Source of the DNA: Aphrocallistes beatrix | Taxonomy: Eukaryota > Porifera > Hexactinellida > Sceptrulophora > Aphrocallistidae | Direction: 5' to 3' | Assembly (NCBI GenBank): GCA_963281255.1 | Contig: OY725500.1 | Span: 2,909,184 to 2,973,183, forward strand | DNA length: 64,000 nt | Part shown: positions 33,414 to 45,502 of the stretch, piece after piece | How the letters are laid out: every line of letters starts with the position of its first letter | Numbering within the stretch: position 1 is the first letter of the stretch | Position numbers and translations under genes: made by a program | Notes under the pieces: generated by a model | What the model was told of the DNA's origin: nothing | Seen by the model: the letters and a program-made list of their open reading frames with translations, nothing else | The model's database searches: none

Positions 33414-35004
33414 CCACATCTGGTTTAAATTTTTGAAAAAAAAGCATTGTCTTTGTTACTATGGTCAGGATGTTTTATCTTGTTCTTTCCATCGTGATAG
33501 TTTCATTGCTTCATTGAAAATGACATGTTCACAAATTACATACATAGGAAGTTGACAATTAGATGGTGAAGGGATAAAGCCATAGCGTAAAAAATCGACG
33601 GGATGTTATTTAGTTCTTGTGCATGTGATAATCGTAGTTGGTGATATAATAAATTTGAGATATATTCGAATATTTCTAATATTTTTAATATTCTCCAATC
33701 CCATATATCAGTGGTGTCAAACCGTTTCAATTTATAGGCCAATTTCAGATTTTACAGGACTTATTACACTGTGGCCCGTAGTGTAATAATTATATAATAA
33801 AATAAATTTACAATTTTTCATTAGTGTAATGTCAGTGTGGTTAATTTCTATATTATTATATCGTAAACTAGGAATTTCGATTTTTGAATAATGTTTCAAT
33901 AATGTTTTGTTAATTTAATTTGAGTAGGCACTAGTAATTGGAGGCAATATGTGTATTGGGGACAATCATAACCTTTCATAATGCCTCCAATTACTAATGC
34001 CACTTTACTCAATTCAATTCATACGTAGACTAAGCTGTCGACACATATTGTAATTTTAGTTTTTTTAAATATGTTGTACATATATATATATATACGCCTT
34101 AAGGAGACTCTACTATATTTGCATGGTAAATAAAACAAGAAAGTGCTATATTCTGATTGAACACATATTATTACCCAAAAACAGTGAGTATCGCGGTTGA
34201 ATTTTATCCTAAAAAGAATTTGAAAGTCCGTAATCTGTGGGATTTTTGAAAGTTATTTAGAGATAACCCCTTCTAAAGAAGCGAGGAGTGTCTTAGTATT
34301 CACTCTCCTGTCACTCCTTTAGAGATTAAGTACACATGAATTGTGAATTTGTCATCAAGTTGAAAGACAGGTATCATACGTTCTTGAGAATTATCTATAA
34401 ATAAATTTGATGCTCCATAGGAAATTAACTCACGGTAATATTTGGTAAGCACACCCAATAATTCCCAAATGACGGCTCTGTTTACAATATTTTAGCTCAG
34501 TTGCGTAGGATTTTGCCGCGCATTACAAAATCCTAATAATACATTTTGATATAATACTCTCAGGATTATCACGTAAGAATTAAAATGACCATGTAGAGGC
34601 ATATTCATGATTGCGTCACATTCAAAATAGATGAAGTCGGGTGTAAACTATAAGATGGCTATCCTGATTTTACAATAATTTCCCAATTATCGAGTAAAAG
34701 TGAATATTGACAAAACATGTGTCATTAATGATCTGTGCTACTCAGAAACGTGCGAACTTTATCATGATAATTTCTGTATATGTTGTATAGAAACGATTTT
34801 AGATCGTTTCGTATTCTAACATTTTCATCAAATATCAATATTTATCGTTCTACATGGATTCAAAGATGCAGCGATTTTAGAAATTTCGCCAAAATAATGC
34901 TTACTAAGCAAAAAAATGAGCAAATATTGTGAAAATTTTTGCTTGTAAGTAATGACAACATGTATTTCTACAAGTATGTAATGCATGCCAACCTTTTAAA
35001 TTCA
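33414..35004. other. AT-rich interval with one palindromic repeat
   Basis: 33925-34060 is a GGAGGCAC-type palindrome: GGCACTAGTAATTGGAGGC pairs with GCCTCCAATTACTAATGCC, followed by AGACTAAGCTGTCG as at 23040. CAGTGGTGTCAAAC at 33711 resembles a widespread hAT-type end. No gene is recognised in the remainder. Confidence 0.45.
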
Positions 35005-37395
35005 AGGTCATGTATACCACACAGCTGGATTATTACTTCCTCTACCAGATAAACATCCGAAATTCCTGCAAATCTACTTCATGTTAAATGATGCAGAAGA
35101 AACACAACAACGGTGCCACATTATTCCAAGGAGCCAGATATGATATCGTTCATGCACTACAAGCCATGCTACATCTGCACAACAAATATGTTCATTCGTT
35201 TAAATATGCTCTTGAACGAATGCCTGAGTCAGGAGGGGAGTACAAGGTTATAATCAAAGCAGTTAAGACTCCCAAACGCGAACATGAACGCAGATTCAAC
35301 GCACCAGTGAAGAATGAGGTGGCTATCTTGATAGTTGAACAGGAATTTGAAAAAAGAGATATCGTATTAGAAAAACGGAACAGCAGCCTTCTAAGGATTC
35401 CTGAAACCCATCGGGCTTATGATTGTCATCAGTATCCTCTAATTTTTTGGGAAGGACAGGATGGATACAATTTCAAAATTCCTCAATCCAATCCCATAAC
35501 TGGGGCACAAACCAGGAAAGAAAGTTTCATCAATGGACTTCTATGCCTATCACTTTATGATTCGCAATGACAGCTACAACTCCATCCAACGGTGCAGGAA
35601 CTTATTCCACCAATTCGTTGTAGATATGTATGCTAAAGTGGAGACAGAACGCCTACATTACATCCGTCTAAACCAACGCAAACTACGAGTAGATGACTAC
35701 ATCCTTCTCCGTGATTCAATCGCTGCTGATGATGCAGCACGTAATGTGGGGAAATTAGTCATTCTGCCTGCTTCTTTCACTGGAAGTCCACGCTACATGC
35801 ACGAAAGAACACAGGATGCATTGACTTATGTCCGAAATTACGGCAGGCCATATTTGTTCATAACTTTCACCTGCAATCCACTCTGGCCCGAAATATCTAC
35901 CTCATTATTGCCGGGACAAACTGCTCACGACAGACAGGACATCATCGCCTGATTGTTCAGACAAAAATCGTCAAGTTGATGGACCTACTAACAAAGGGAG
36001 CTGTTTTTGGGAAGACATTCTGTCACATGTATTCAATTGAGTGGCAGAAACGTGGGCTCCCACATGCTCATATTATGATCTTGCTCAGCGAGAAGATCCG
36101 ACCAAATATGAGACAGATGCATCAGTGCTGAATTCCCTAATCCAGAAGAAGACCCAGAGCTATACACCATCATACGCAAACAGATGATTCATGGACCTTG
36201 CGGGCCTCTTAACAGAAATTCCCCATGTATGAAGGATGGCCGCTGCACAAAGGACTTTCCGAAGAGATTGTTGAGGGAAACTCAATCTGGTGAAGATGAC
36301 TATCCCAATACAGAAAAAGATCTCCTGATGACGGTGGTTTCTCAGCTACTATACGGCATGGAAACCAAGGAAAAATCACTGTCGACAACAAATGGGTGGT
36401 CAGCTACAGTCCTTTGTTGTGCAAAAAATTCAATGCACTCATCAACGTCGAAAATTGCAACTCCATCAAGTCAATTAAGTACGCTTGCAAGTACATCAAC
36501 AAGGGAACTGACCAGGAAATATTCACACTTCTAACAAGTGACAGAGATGAAATAGCAGATTTCCAGCACGGACGCTACATATGTAGCAATGAAGCCTCTG
36601 GAGACTCTTCAGCTTCCCTATCCAAAGATACCCTAGTGTATTTCATCTGAGTGTGCATCTAGAGAATGGCCAACGCATTTACTTCACTGAAGAAAACTTA
36701 CACCACCCAGATTGAATCACACACCAACTCCACTCTCATTGCCTTCTTCCAGGAAGATGATTTCGCCAAGACTCTCCTCTACGTGAGTGTTCCGGAGTAC
36801 TACACCTGGTGCCCCAGCACTACAAAGTACCACGACGTACCCAAGGAACATTAGTAGAGGGATTTCCTGGAATCAAGGAGAGTGATGCCCTGGGCAGAAT
36901 ATACACAGTTCATCCAAATAACTTTGAATGTTTCTGTCTCAGGCTTCTTCTACACCATGTTCATGGACCTACCTCATTTCACGATTTGAGAACTGTGAAT
37001 GGCCACATTTGTGAAACATTCAGGAGGCATGCAATATGAGGGACCTGTTAGAAGATGATGTACACTGGAATGACACTTTATCAGAAGCAGCTGCTGCAGA
37101 CTCCCCGATCAAGCTGAGATACTTGTTTGCTATCATGATTGCGTCATGTGGGCTCTCCAATTCCAAACAACTGTGGGAAACTCACAAGGGCAGTCTTTCA
37201 GAAGATATTCTCCATCATGTTCAGCAAGAGAATCCATCTATTGAAGTCGTTTTCAGCAACGTCATCTATAACCGAGCACTTCTGTTACTTGAAGAATTGG
37301 TCCTTTCCGTAAGTGGCAAGGTTCTGTAAGATTTTGGCATACCATCGCCAGTTTGTGAAGCCAACACCACAAACCGAGAGCTCTTGCGAGAAAAA
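35005..37395 (+). pseudogene. Helitron Rep domain, decayed and truncated
   Basis: Frames follow the Helitron replication protein: GHVYHTAGLLLPLPDKHPKF (35009), ALQAMLHLHNKYVHSFKYAL, EHERRFNAPVKNEVAIL, ETHRAYDCHQYPLIF, LFHQFVVDMYAKVETERLHY, SFTGSPRYMHERTQDALTYV, LFITFTCNPLWPEI, RGLPHAHIMI with the HUH motif HAH at about 36065, GPCGPLNRNSPCMKDGRCTK, SIKYACKYINKGTD with the Rep tyrosines, TVHPNNFECFCLRLLLHHVH. Roughly seven frame changes and stops break it. It ends after SGKVL...CEANTTNRELL at about 37385, before the helicase domain, where a GTGCCTCC repeat begins. Confidence 0.9.
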
Positions 37396-37695
37396 AAATC
37401 TTAAATTACAGACTGTGCCTCCAGGGAGCATTTTAGCCAAAGGGTTCTAAAATATCATATAAATATAGGTCGAAGACATTTGAAAATGTCAGATTCGAAT
37501 TCTACGCGCCAGATTACCACAGGTTAGCCGGTGGAAGCTAAGCTCTATGACAATATTGATTTTTCATAAAAAGGTGTGAAAATATGATAAATAATTAAAT
37601 TAACACATTATAGCGTTCATCAACCAATAGAATTGCACCCTATACAAATGCATTACAGTGTGATTGGAATTATTTACTAGCCATTTGACCAATTA
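37396..37695. other. Spacer between the Helitron remnant and the satellite
   Basis: AT-rich; includes GACTGTGCCTCCAGGG (GGAGGCAC family) at about 37408 and CATAAAAAGGTGTGAAAATA (family 2-like piece, inverted) at about 37566. No gene. Confidence 0.4.
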
Positions 37696-39110
37696 ACATA
37701 GTGGGGTCTTTTGGTACCCCAGTGAGCTTATTGCATAAACGACATAGTGGGGTCTTTATATACCCCAGTGAGCTTATTGCACACAAACGACATAGTGGGG
37801 TCTTTATATACCACAGTGAGCTTATTGCACAAACGACATAGTGGGGTCTTTTGGTACCCCAGTGAACTTATTGCACAAACGACATAGTGGGGTCTTTTGG
37901 TACCCCAGTGAACTTATTGCACAAACGACATAGTGGGGTCTTTTGATACCCCAGTGAGCTTATTGCATAAACGACATAGTGGGGTCTTTTGATACCCCAG
38001 TGAACTTATTGCACAAACGACATAGTGGGGTCTTTTGATACCCCAGTGAGCTTATTGCACAAACGACATAGTGGGGTCTTTTGATACCCCAGTGAGCTTA
38101 TTGCACAAACGACATAGTGGGGTCTTTTGGTACCCCAGTGAACTTATTGCACAAACGACATAGTGGGGTCTTTTGATACCTCAGTGAGCTTATTGCACAA
38201 ACGACATAGTGGGGTCTTTTGGTACCCCAGTGAACTTATTGCACAAACGACATAGTGGGGTCTTTTGATACCCCAGTGAACTTATTGCACAAACGACATA
38301 GTGGGGTCTTTTGATACCCCAGTGAGCTTATTGCACAAACGACATAGTGGGGTCTTTTGATACCCCAGTGAGCTTATTGCACAAACGACATAGTGGGGTC
38401 TTTTGGTACCCCAGTGAACTTATTGCACAAACGACATAGTGGGGTCTTTTGATACCTCAGTGAGCTTATTGCACAAACGACATAGTGGGGTCTTTTGGTA
38501 CCCCAGTGAACTTATTGCACAAACGACATAGTGGGGTCTTTTGATACCCCAGTGAACTTATTGCACAAACGACATAGTGGGGTCTTTTGATACCCCAGTG
38601 AGCTTATTGCACAAACGACATAGTGGGGTCTTTTGGTACCCCAGTGAACTTATTGCACAAACGACATAGTGGGGTCTTTTGATACCCCAGTGAGCTTATT
38701 GCATAAACGACATAGTGGGGTCTTTTGATACCCCAGTGAACTTATTGCACAAACGACATAGTGGGGTCTTTTGATACCCCAGTGAGCTTATTGCACAAAC
38801 GACATAGTGGGGTCTTTTGGTACCCCAGTGAACTTATTGCACAAACGACATAGTGGGGTCTTTTGATACCCCAGTGAGCTTATTGCACAAACGACATAGT
38901 GGGGTCTTTTGGTACCCCAGTGAGCTTATTGCACAAACGTCATAGTGGGGTCTTTTGGTACCCCAGTGAACTTATTGCACAAACGACATAGTGGGGTCTT
39001 TTGGTACCCCAGTGAGCTTATTGCACATACGACATAGTGGGGTCTTTTGGTACCCAGTGAGCTTATTGCACAAACGACATAGTGGGGTCTTTTGATACCC
39101 CAAAATTGGC
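37696..39110 (-). repeat. 46-bp tandem satellite, second array, inverted, about 31 units
   Basis: Unit CTTATTGCACAAACGACATA, GTGGGGTCTTTTGGTACCCC, AGTGAA: the exact complement of the 2758-4588 unit with the same variants (GGTACC/GATACC, GTGAA/GTGAG). Blocks of about 280 bp recur in the same variant order (for example 38095-38370 and 38375-38650). The right side grades into a TTAA-CCCGT terminus. Confidence 0.95.
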
Positions 39111-39150
39111 TGGGGTCTCAAAATACCCCATCGTGGTATCTACGGGTTAA
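39111..39150 (-). mobile_element. TTAA-CCCGT terminus closing the second satellite
   Basis: Read on the minus strand this is TTAACCCGTAGATACCACG, matching TTAACCCGTGGATGACATAG at 2579 for 12 of the first 13 bases and loosely thereafter. It points toward the other terminus, so the two could be the ends of one piggyBac-type element 36.6 kb apart, or of two separate elements. Confidence 0.5.
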
Positions 39151-39915
39151 GGATACTCGCCGCGAAAAATCATACGATTTGGCTTATAGCATACGATGAA
39201 ATTAGAGCTATTAGAGATATTAAGGTTGGAGGGATCCACTAAATGAATTTTTTTCAATATTTTTTTGAAAATTTTAATTTGATTTTTTTAATAGTGATTT
39301 AGTATTAATATTCATCTAAGCCTGTATGAGGATCAAAATTTTCAATCCCGAACACCTCCAAAAGTACATTATGACTAGGATATGATTAATGAAAAATGGT
39401 ATACTTTATTTTCATTTTATCAACATTTCAATATTGGACAAACAAAGGAGTATTTTTAGGCTAAAAGTAAGGTTCAGAAAGGGGTTAATATGATTTAATT
39501 CTTGTATAATAGGGTTGAAACTTACAATCTATCGACCCTGATTTTTTATTTATTGCATAGAATTAAAATGGAAGACAGATTTGGTACAAAAAGTTTGAAA
39601 AAACCCGCTAAAATCAGAGATCAGCAACAATATTCCAATATATTTTTCCAATAAAGCAACTCTATGTGAAAATTCACTCGATAACAAGTTGCAAAATATC
39701 ACGAAGAATCAGAACTGCATTTTCTATCGCGCATACAGGCAGCATGGGCTGTTGAAAGGTTGAGATCCTTGTCAGGAATCTCAGCACAGACTATCTTATC
39801 ATAAATAGTAGGATCTCTAGGTTTCTCCTGTTCTGATAGGATGATCAATATATGCGGAGACCGCGCTTTTGAAACTCAGTGGGTATAGATACGTGAGTAG
39901 TCTCCCTAGAACATG
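39151..39915. other. AT-rich interval, no gene recognised
   Basis: TTAAGGTTGGAGGGATCC at 39218 resembles a fold-back terminus but no partner is seen. The remainder is unassigned. Confidence 0.35.
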
Positions 39916-41051
39916 TTTAATTTCAGTGCAGACTTGATTCGCAGAGTTAAATGCAAAACTGCATTAATAACCGAAATAATTCGACAGATTAAATTTTTTT
40001 TCACAAAAATTGGTCAATTAACAAAGAAGAAATCGGACACAATATACTTTCAACCCTTCAAAAACTTTCAAAATCCTTTCATAAATGGATAATCTATCAA
40101 ATGAACAGACAGATTTTTGAAATTTTGAAAATTGTTGAAAATTCACACAAAAACACCCGAGGAATTTTCTATTTAACAATTTAGACACTGTTTTTTTCAT
40201 AATTCTCTTTTTATTCGTAATATCAAAAATATGTCTGTTCATTTTGTTATACTATTCGAGATCTATCAAAAACCGTAGAGTTTTCGCCCCTATGTTGAAT
40301 TTTAAAAAGTGATCACATTTAAAATTGCTGAAAAAAATTAACAGAAAATAGAATTTAGAAAATATTTATATGTCCCTCAATTTCGATTAGTTTTAACTGC
40401 TTTGGCATATTAAATAACATGCAAATATCCTTATTGGACAACTTATAGCAATACTTGACTTCAAAATATGGTATTTCAAAAATTTTCACCTTCAAAAGTG
40501 TGAAAAACTGGTTATTAATCCTTGGCGACCCAAAAATAACCCCATCCGATAGTATCCACCGGATTCCCAGATCTATAACTTCTTTCAAACATGCCAGATT
40601 ATTATTTGAAGCATCCAGCATCGAATTTCCAACAATTTGATATATATATTGACCATATTTGGAGAATCTTTTGGTCGTCCGTTCCTAGCCACGGCCAGGA
40701 ATTTTATTCATATTCCTGGACGTTGCTAGGAAGCCGCGGCCAAAGGTTTCTCCAAATGTGGATAATATATATATCAAATCCCAAGAAATTTAGTGTTGAG
40801 CACGAATTCAACATCAAAATGATGATCTGGAATGGTTAAAAGAAGTTATAGATATGAGACATTTCGCTTCAAAAATGTATCCTTTTGGGTGACACCGGGT
40901 GGTACAAGTGGCTCTAAGTGGCGAAATATTGTCGTTGAAATTCTAAAAATTGAAATTAATGTTTAGAACCTCTTTAGGGATCTAAAATGATTAAAAAGGA
41001 CTTTTGGCAAATTTTTGATAAAAAACAAAATGCATCTAGGAAAGGCCAACC
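39916..41051. mobile_element. Fold-back family D, copy lacking its left terminus
   Basis: Runs from AGTGCAGACTTGATTCGCAG to GGAAAGGCCAACC-TTAA (41055), in inverted orientation relative to 48738-49927. The centre has CTAGCCACGGCCAGGAAT and TTCCTGGACGTTGCTAGG. The left terminus (GGTTGGCATTTCC type) is missing. Confidence 0.75.
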
Positions 41052-41055
41052 TTAA

Positions 41056-42250
41056 CGCAGATGTCATTAAGCAGTTCACGTAATTTCATTCTAACTACTC
41101 TTATAGTTAAATCTGGACGTTCAGTCGCTTTCTGATTCAATAAAAGAGCAGAAGAAATAAGAAATCCCATTTGAAGAAATCCCATTTCGGGTTACATGTA
41201 AATGTAGTAAATAAATCAGGTTTACAGCATTTCCGTTCAATAGACATACTGTCCTGATAGAGCTCGAACATCTGTCGAGGACTGCCAGTGAAGGACGAAG
41301 GTAGTATGACTCTCTTTCTATACGCCATAAGATTGACGTCACCTGCAGATACTGCATCAGCCAGACCTTTGTACCGATCCACTTCCTGGTTTCTTTATGT
41401 AGTTCTACCTTTGCTGCTCAACTTTAGCGTACATGTCCGCGATATATTGGTGGAACAGTCTGTCAAAGAGATGCAGATAGCTCAGCGAGCTCCTCTCCAT
41501 CAGATGGTAAGAGTTCAATTGCAGTGACACAGCCTTTCCTTCTACTGTGGGGAATGCCCAGGTGCCAGTCGTGATCTCCTGAAGGAAACAATAATACATA
41601 ATGGAGGCTATCGTATGCACAATTGGTTTCAGTGACACGTTTTAAACCTATACGTGCATGCAGCACTATATCCCTGGTAGCCACACATTCAGTGTAGTCA
41701 TCTCCAGGCATTACGACTGCTATTTCGGGAGCAGATGGAGCATTGTAGCATCTCGGGTCTGGTGCACCATCAGCTCTGATGTTCATCCTATCATCCACTC
41801 TCCCTTGACTCTCATCATATCAACACCTTGTCTGAAGTAAGAGACGTAGGAATTTACTTCATGCAGCAAGTTCTGTAGTAGTCGCAGTTCAGGGAGACTC
41901 GCATCTCCAAGGTGTCGCTGGGGATTCTCCAGCTCTCCTTCAGGAGCACCATCATGAATGTAAATTTGTGCAAATGAAGCAACTTCTCTCGCTCGAGGAG
42001 TCAGCTACCCAAAGAAATGATGCACAACACCATGCATACGGAATGTGTATACTCCACACCTAGCGCTAGCTAACTCTTTGTCGAGATTAAAGCCGAGTGA
42101 AGGGAACGCTAGAGCAGAGCTATAGGCTCGAATGTGCTCTCTGAATGCTCTGCCTCGCCTGTCAGTAGCCGTCAGCAGATGCATCAGTAGCTCAGGGGGA
42201 GAAGGTAAGGAGGGAATTACCACCTTCCCAAGCGCAGGCTTCTCTGGAGA
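41056..42250 (-). pseudogene. Second Helitron Rep fragment, decayed
   Basis: Minus-strand pieces in order: FREHIRAYSSALAFPSLGFN, RCGVYTFRMHGVVHHFFG, QIYIHDGAPEGELENPQRHL, LLQNLLHEVNSYVSYFRQGV, MMRVKGEWMIG, LHARIGLKRVTETNCAYDSL, LFHQYIADMYAKVEQQR, RVILPSSFTGSPRQMFELYQ, LFTTFTCNPKWDF and ERPDLTIRVVRMKLRELL. This is the region upstream of the HUH motif of a different Helitron from the 35-kb copy. Several frame changes and stops. It is cut at 41055 by the family D terminus. Confidence 0.85.
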
Positions 42251-42689
42251 GCTCTATTCTGCATAATGAACGGTCTGGTGTTCCTGCTGCGCTTTAACTC
42301 GTTCAGCTTTCTACTGAGAGTTCTGCTTCTCGAAAGAAAGTTAAAATGACAAAAATTGTAAATTTTATCGGTGTCCGAAAAAAGGGGTCAAAAATGTCTG
42401 TTTTTTTGGGAAATCAGGAATAAAATGACCAAGTTAGAAGATATCGAAAAAATGGTAGTCCTACGTTCATCGCCAAATAGTCAGGTCAATATGATTTATG
42501 ACCCCAAAATAATTGCAAGAAATTGTTTTATTGCATTTTTCCGTAGTGTCATGCAAGGTTGAGTCAAATCAATTTGATTTGAAAAAAAACTTTTTTGATT
42601 TGATTTGATTGAGTTGGTTAATAAAAAATGATTGAGTTGATTGATCTGAATGTTGTCATTGAATAAAATAGAATTATCTGAATTATCTG

Positions 42690-42850
42690 AAATTTCATTT
42701 AAATTAATTGAATTGAATTGGATTGAATTGAATTGAATTGAATTGAATTGAATTGAGTTGAATTGATTTGAATTGAATTGATTTGATTTGATTTGAATTG
42801 ATTTGAACTGATTTGAATTGATTCGAGTTATCTGAATTGATTTTTATTTG
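42690..42850. repeat. (TTGAA)n-type microsatellite
   Basis: Imperfect pentanucleotide GAATT/GATTT runs; a second tract of the same kind lies at 43029-43200. The Asn/Phe/Gln-rich frames across both are microsatellite translations. Confidence 0.9.
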
Positions 42851-43028
42851 AATGAACGTATATACTGGAATAGTTGCCGGCCCTCGAACCATCCCCCTCC
42901 AAAAAGAAGGTTCTAAATTTATTGGTTCACTCGTGCGGTTATATTTATCGAAAGCTCTCTTGCATATGTATTGTGAAACATTTACTTTTCTTCAGGGGCT
43001 AAATGCTAAATGGGGCTAAAAATTATCT

Positions 43029-43200
43029 ACGGTATCTGAATTGAATTAAATTGAATTGATTTGAATTGATTTGAATTGAATTGAATTAAATTGAATTGAT
43101 ATGAATTGAATTGAATTGATTTGAATTGAATTGAATTGAGTCGAAATGATTGATTTGGATTGAATTGAATAATTAAAATGAATGAGCTGAACGATTTGAA
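43029..43200. repeat. (TTGAA)n-type microsatellite, second tract
   Basis: Same composition as 42690-42850, separated by 180 bp of unique-looking sequence with ATCTGAATTGA-type margins, possibly one tract split by an insertion. Confidence 0.85.
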
Positions 43201-43769
43201 TAAGCGCAAATGATTGAATTGATTGATCTGGTGTGTTTTATGTAAATGATCAGATGCAATATTACAAAAAAATAATTCAAATCATTGAGTTTGACACAAC
43301 CTTGTACTGTCATGTCTTAAGAGTGACATACTAAAAGTTACCGAAATCGGACTCTCCGAAAGTGGATTGGTACGACTCCGTCTTTGACCCCGGACTATAC
43401 AAATCGCCGGTTTTGAAAACGGATATTTAAACTTTCAAATGATTGCAGATCATTTTTATGTCATATTCGTGCTCAGCATCAAATTTCCGACAATTTGATA
43501 TATACATATATTGACTATATTTTGGGAAATATTTTCTGATCCTCCCTAGCAACGGCCTGGAATGTGAAAATTCCGATCTCCAAGTTTTTCTCGGCTATGC
43601 ATGCTGAGTACGAATTTCTTAATATAAATAGTCTGAATGTTAGTTTTAAAATATTATTACTTACGGCTGGTGACATAAGTGTATTTTGAATGGGAAAAAC
43701 TCATAACTTTGACTCTTTTAACACCTATGATATTTAAAAATGGAAAATTAGATGGGATATATTGTTAAA

Positions 43770-44455
43770 TACACTCGACTCCGCTTGATAGGACCACATC
43801 TGTGAGAGGATATTTTGGTCCGATTAAGAGAGAATCCTATTCAAAATATATAGATATACACTGCCTGAACAAAAGTATTCGTACACCCCATAATTCTCCA
43901 TACAAATAGTTATAATACTGATTTATTTAGCGAGTCTGTATTTAATTGGTAAGAGATACACTTAATTTGACTTCAAATTCGAATTCTCCACATTCAAATT
44001 ACCCACTTTATAAGTTTTAACTTAGTTACTCTTCTTCAAGATTAAGTATTTTCAGCATTTGCTTTCCTATGCCACATGTCGCGAGTGATCACCATTGTCT
44101 ATTATGGCATTGGTGGTATGAGGTGGCGCAGTTTGAAAATTTTAACCTTGTGGGAGTGTAAACAAGTTGAAAGATTAAAAAGTGAGTAATTCGAATATGG
44201 AGAATTCGAATTTGAAGTCAAATTAAGCGTATCTCTTACCAATTAAATACCTTGACTCGCTAAATAAATCAGTATTATAACTATTTGTATGGGGAATTAT
44301 GGGGTGTACGAATACTTTTGTTCAGGCAGTGTACGTGTCTATATTTTCCATTAGCTTCTATGTATGTGTGATAAATAATCCTGTCCTGACAAAAGTGGTC
44401 GGATTAAGCTGTCGGCCCGATTAACCTGTAGTCCTCTTAAGCGGAGTTGACTGTA
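43770..44455. mobile_element. pogo-type MITE split by a Tc1-type MITE
   Basis: TA-CACTCGACTCCGCTTGAT at the left and AAGCGGAGTTGACTG-TA at the right. Without the 475-bp insertion at 43857-44333 it is about 210 bp. Confidence 0.7.
43857..44333. mobile_element. Tc1-type palindromic MITE
   Basis: TA-CACTGCCTGAACAAAAGT and its exact complement before TA at 44333; inverted ends extend about 80 bp and, with gaps, most of the element (both halves contain CTCCACATTC- or AATATGGAGAATTCG-type sequence). No coding. Confidence 0.85.
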
Positions 44456-45060
44456 GATTGATAGATATGCTCGTATTTCAGTTTTATCTTCCGTTTCATC
44501 ATCTGATGCAATTCTTTCGCTCACATTGTCGCAGTTGTTCTCTTGGCATCGTCCGCATACTTGAGAGCTGTTTAGTCCTTGTTTCCTGCAGCTATATCTG
44601 AGACTACTACAGCCAGTAGAACAGTTACAATAAATCATTTTCAGTAGTGTTCGGATGCAGGGTTAGCGTCCATCATGATTGGGATTAGGCTGTTATCTTG
44701 ACAGTCCCATCCCCATCCGTAACCTCCATATCAACAGTCATGCCCTTCCACAACATGACCTGGAAGGAGCTCCTCAGAGAGTGAAATTTCGTGGCAGAGG
44801 CTGTAAGTGGCTGTCTTTCAGGTATCACGAAATTAACAACAGTATAAAGATATACTTCTACTCGGGATAAAGGGAAACCAACCGTATTGTATGACATAAA
44901 GGTTATAAATCAGGCGTTTGAGAACGACATCTATGACAGCCTGCCTTTTCTACATGCATTCGCTCGGTGTGAGAAGTCTGCTCTACACTGGTTGATGAAA
45001 GAGGATTCCTTCTCACAAAGCTGTGCTAGTGTTTTCTGAGGCAATCCAAGATCCAATCGA
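44351..45060 (-). pseudogene. Fragment encoding a TDWGW-like segment and CXC-type Cys-rich domain
   Basis: On the minus strand: TSVEQTSHTERMHVEKAGC (about 44985), then KFHSLRSSFQVMLWKG and DMEVTD-GDG (about 44790-44710), then in another frame IYCNCSTGCSSLRYSCRKQG, LNSSQVCGRCQENNCDNV (44638-44540), then an acidic tail. The CxCxxGCxxxxCxCRKxGLxC pattern, preceded by a WGW segment, is found at the C-terminus of a family of transposon-associated proteins that I recall but cannot name with certainty. At least one frame change lies at about 44640-44690, and some cysteines are lost. Confidence 0.5.
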
Positions 45061-45502
45061 GATGAGAATCAAATTTTAAATTTTATTTGTTTGTTTTCCA
45101 TTAATAATACATTTATGCCACCAGCCGTAAGTAATAATATTTAAAACTAACATTTAGACTATTTATATTAAGAAATTCGTACTCAGCAAGCATAGCCGAG
45201 AAAAACAAGGGGTCACTCGATATGGTTTCTACCAAATTTGGAGATCGGAATTCTCACATTCCAGGCCGTTGCTAGGGAGGATCAGAAAATATTTCCCAAA
45301 ATATAGTCAATATATATATCAAATTGTCGGAAATTTGATGCTGAGCACGAATATGACAATACAAATGATCTGCAATCATTTGAAAGTATAAATATCCGTT
45401 TTCAAAACCGGCGATTTGTATAGTCCGAGATCAACGACGGAGTCGTACCAATCCACTTTCGGATAGTCCGATTTCGGTAAACTTTTAGTATGTCACTCTT
45501 AA

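Larger units (their letters stand above)
43317..45502. mobile_element. TTAA fold-back element FB3 with nested insertions
   Basis: TTAA-GAGTGACATACTAAAAG at 43317 pairs with its complement ending TATGTCACTC-TTAA at 45502; the arms match over about 370 bp. Arms carry CTAGCAACGGCCTGGAATGT, the core shared with the other fold-back families. The interior holds a pogo-type MITE with a Tc1-type MITE inside it, and a coding fragment. Confidence 0.85.

Noticed and set aside
2758-39110. CACTATG inside every 46-bp unit as a RAG/ProtoRAG heptamer
   Set aside because: The heptamer is followed by no consistent nonamer at 12 or 23 bp and the arrays end in TTAACCC, not in heptamers. Chance similarity is likely, although a RAG1-like gene lies nearby.
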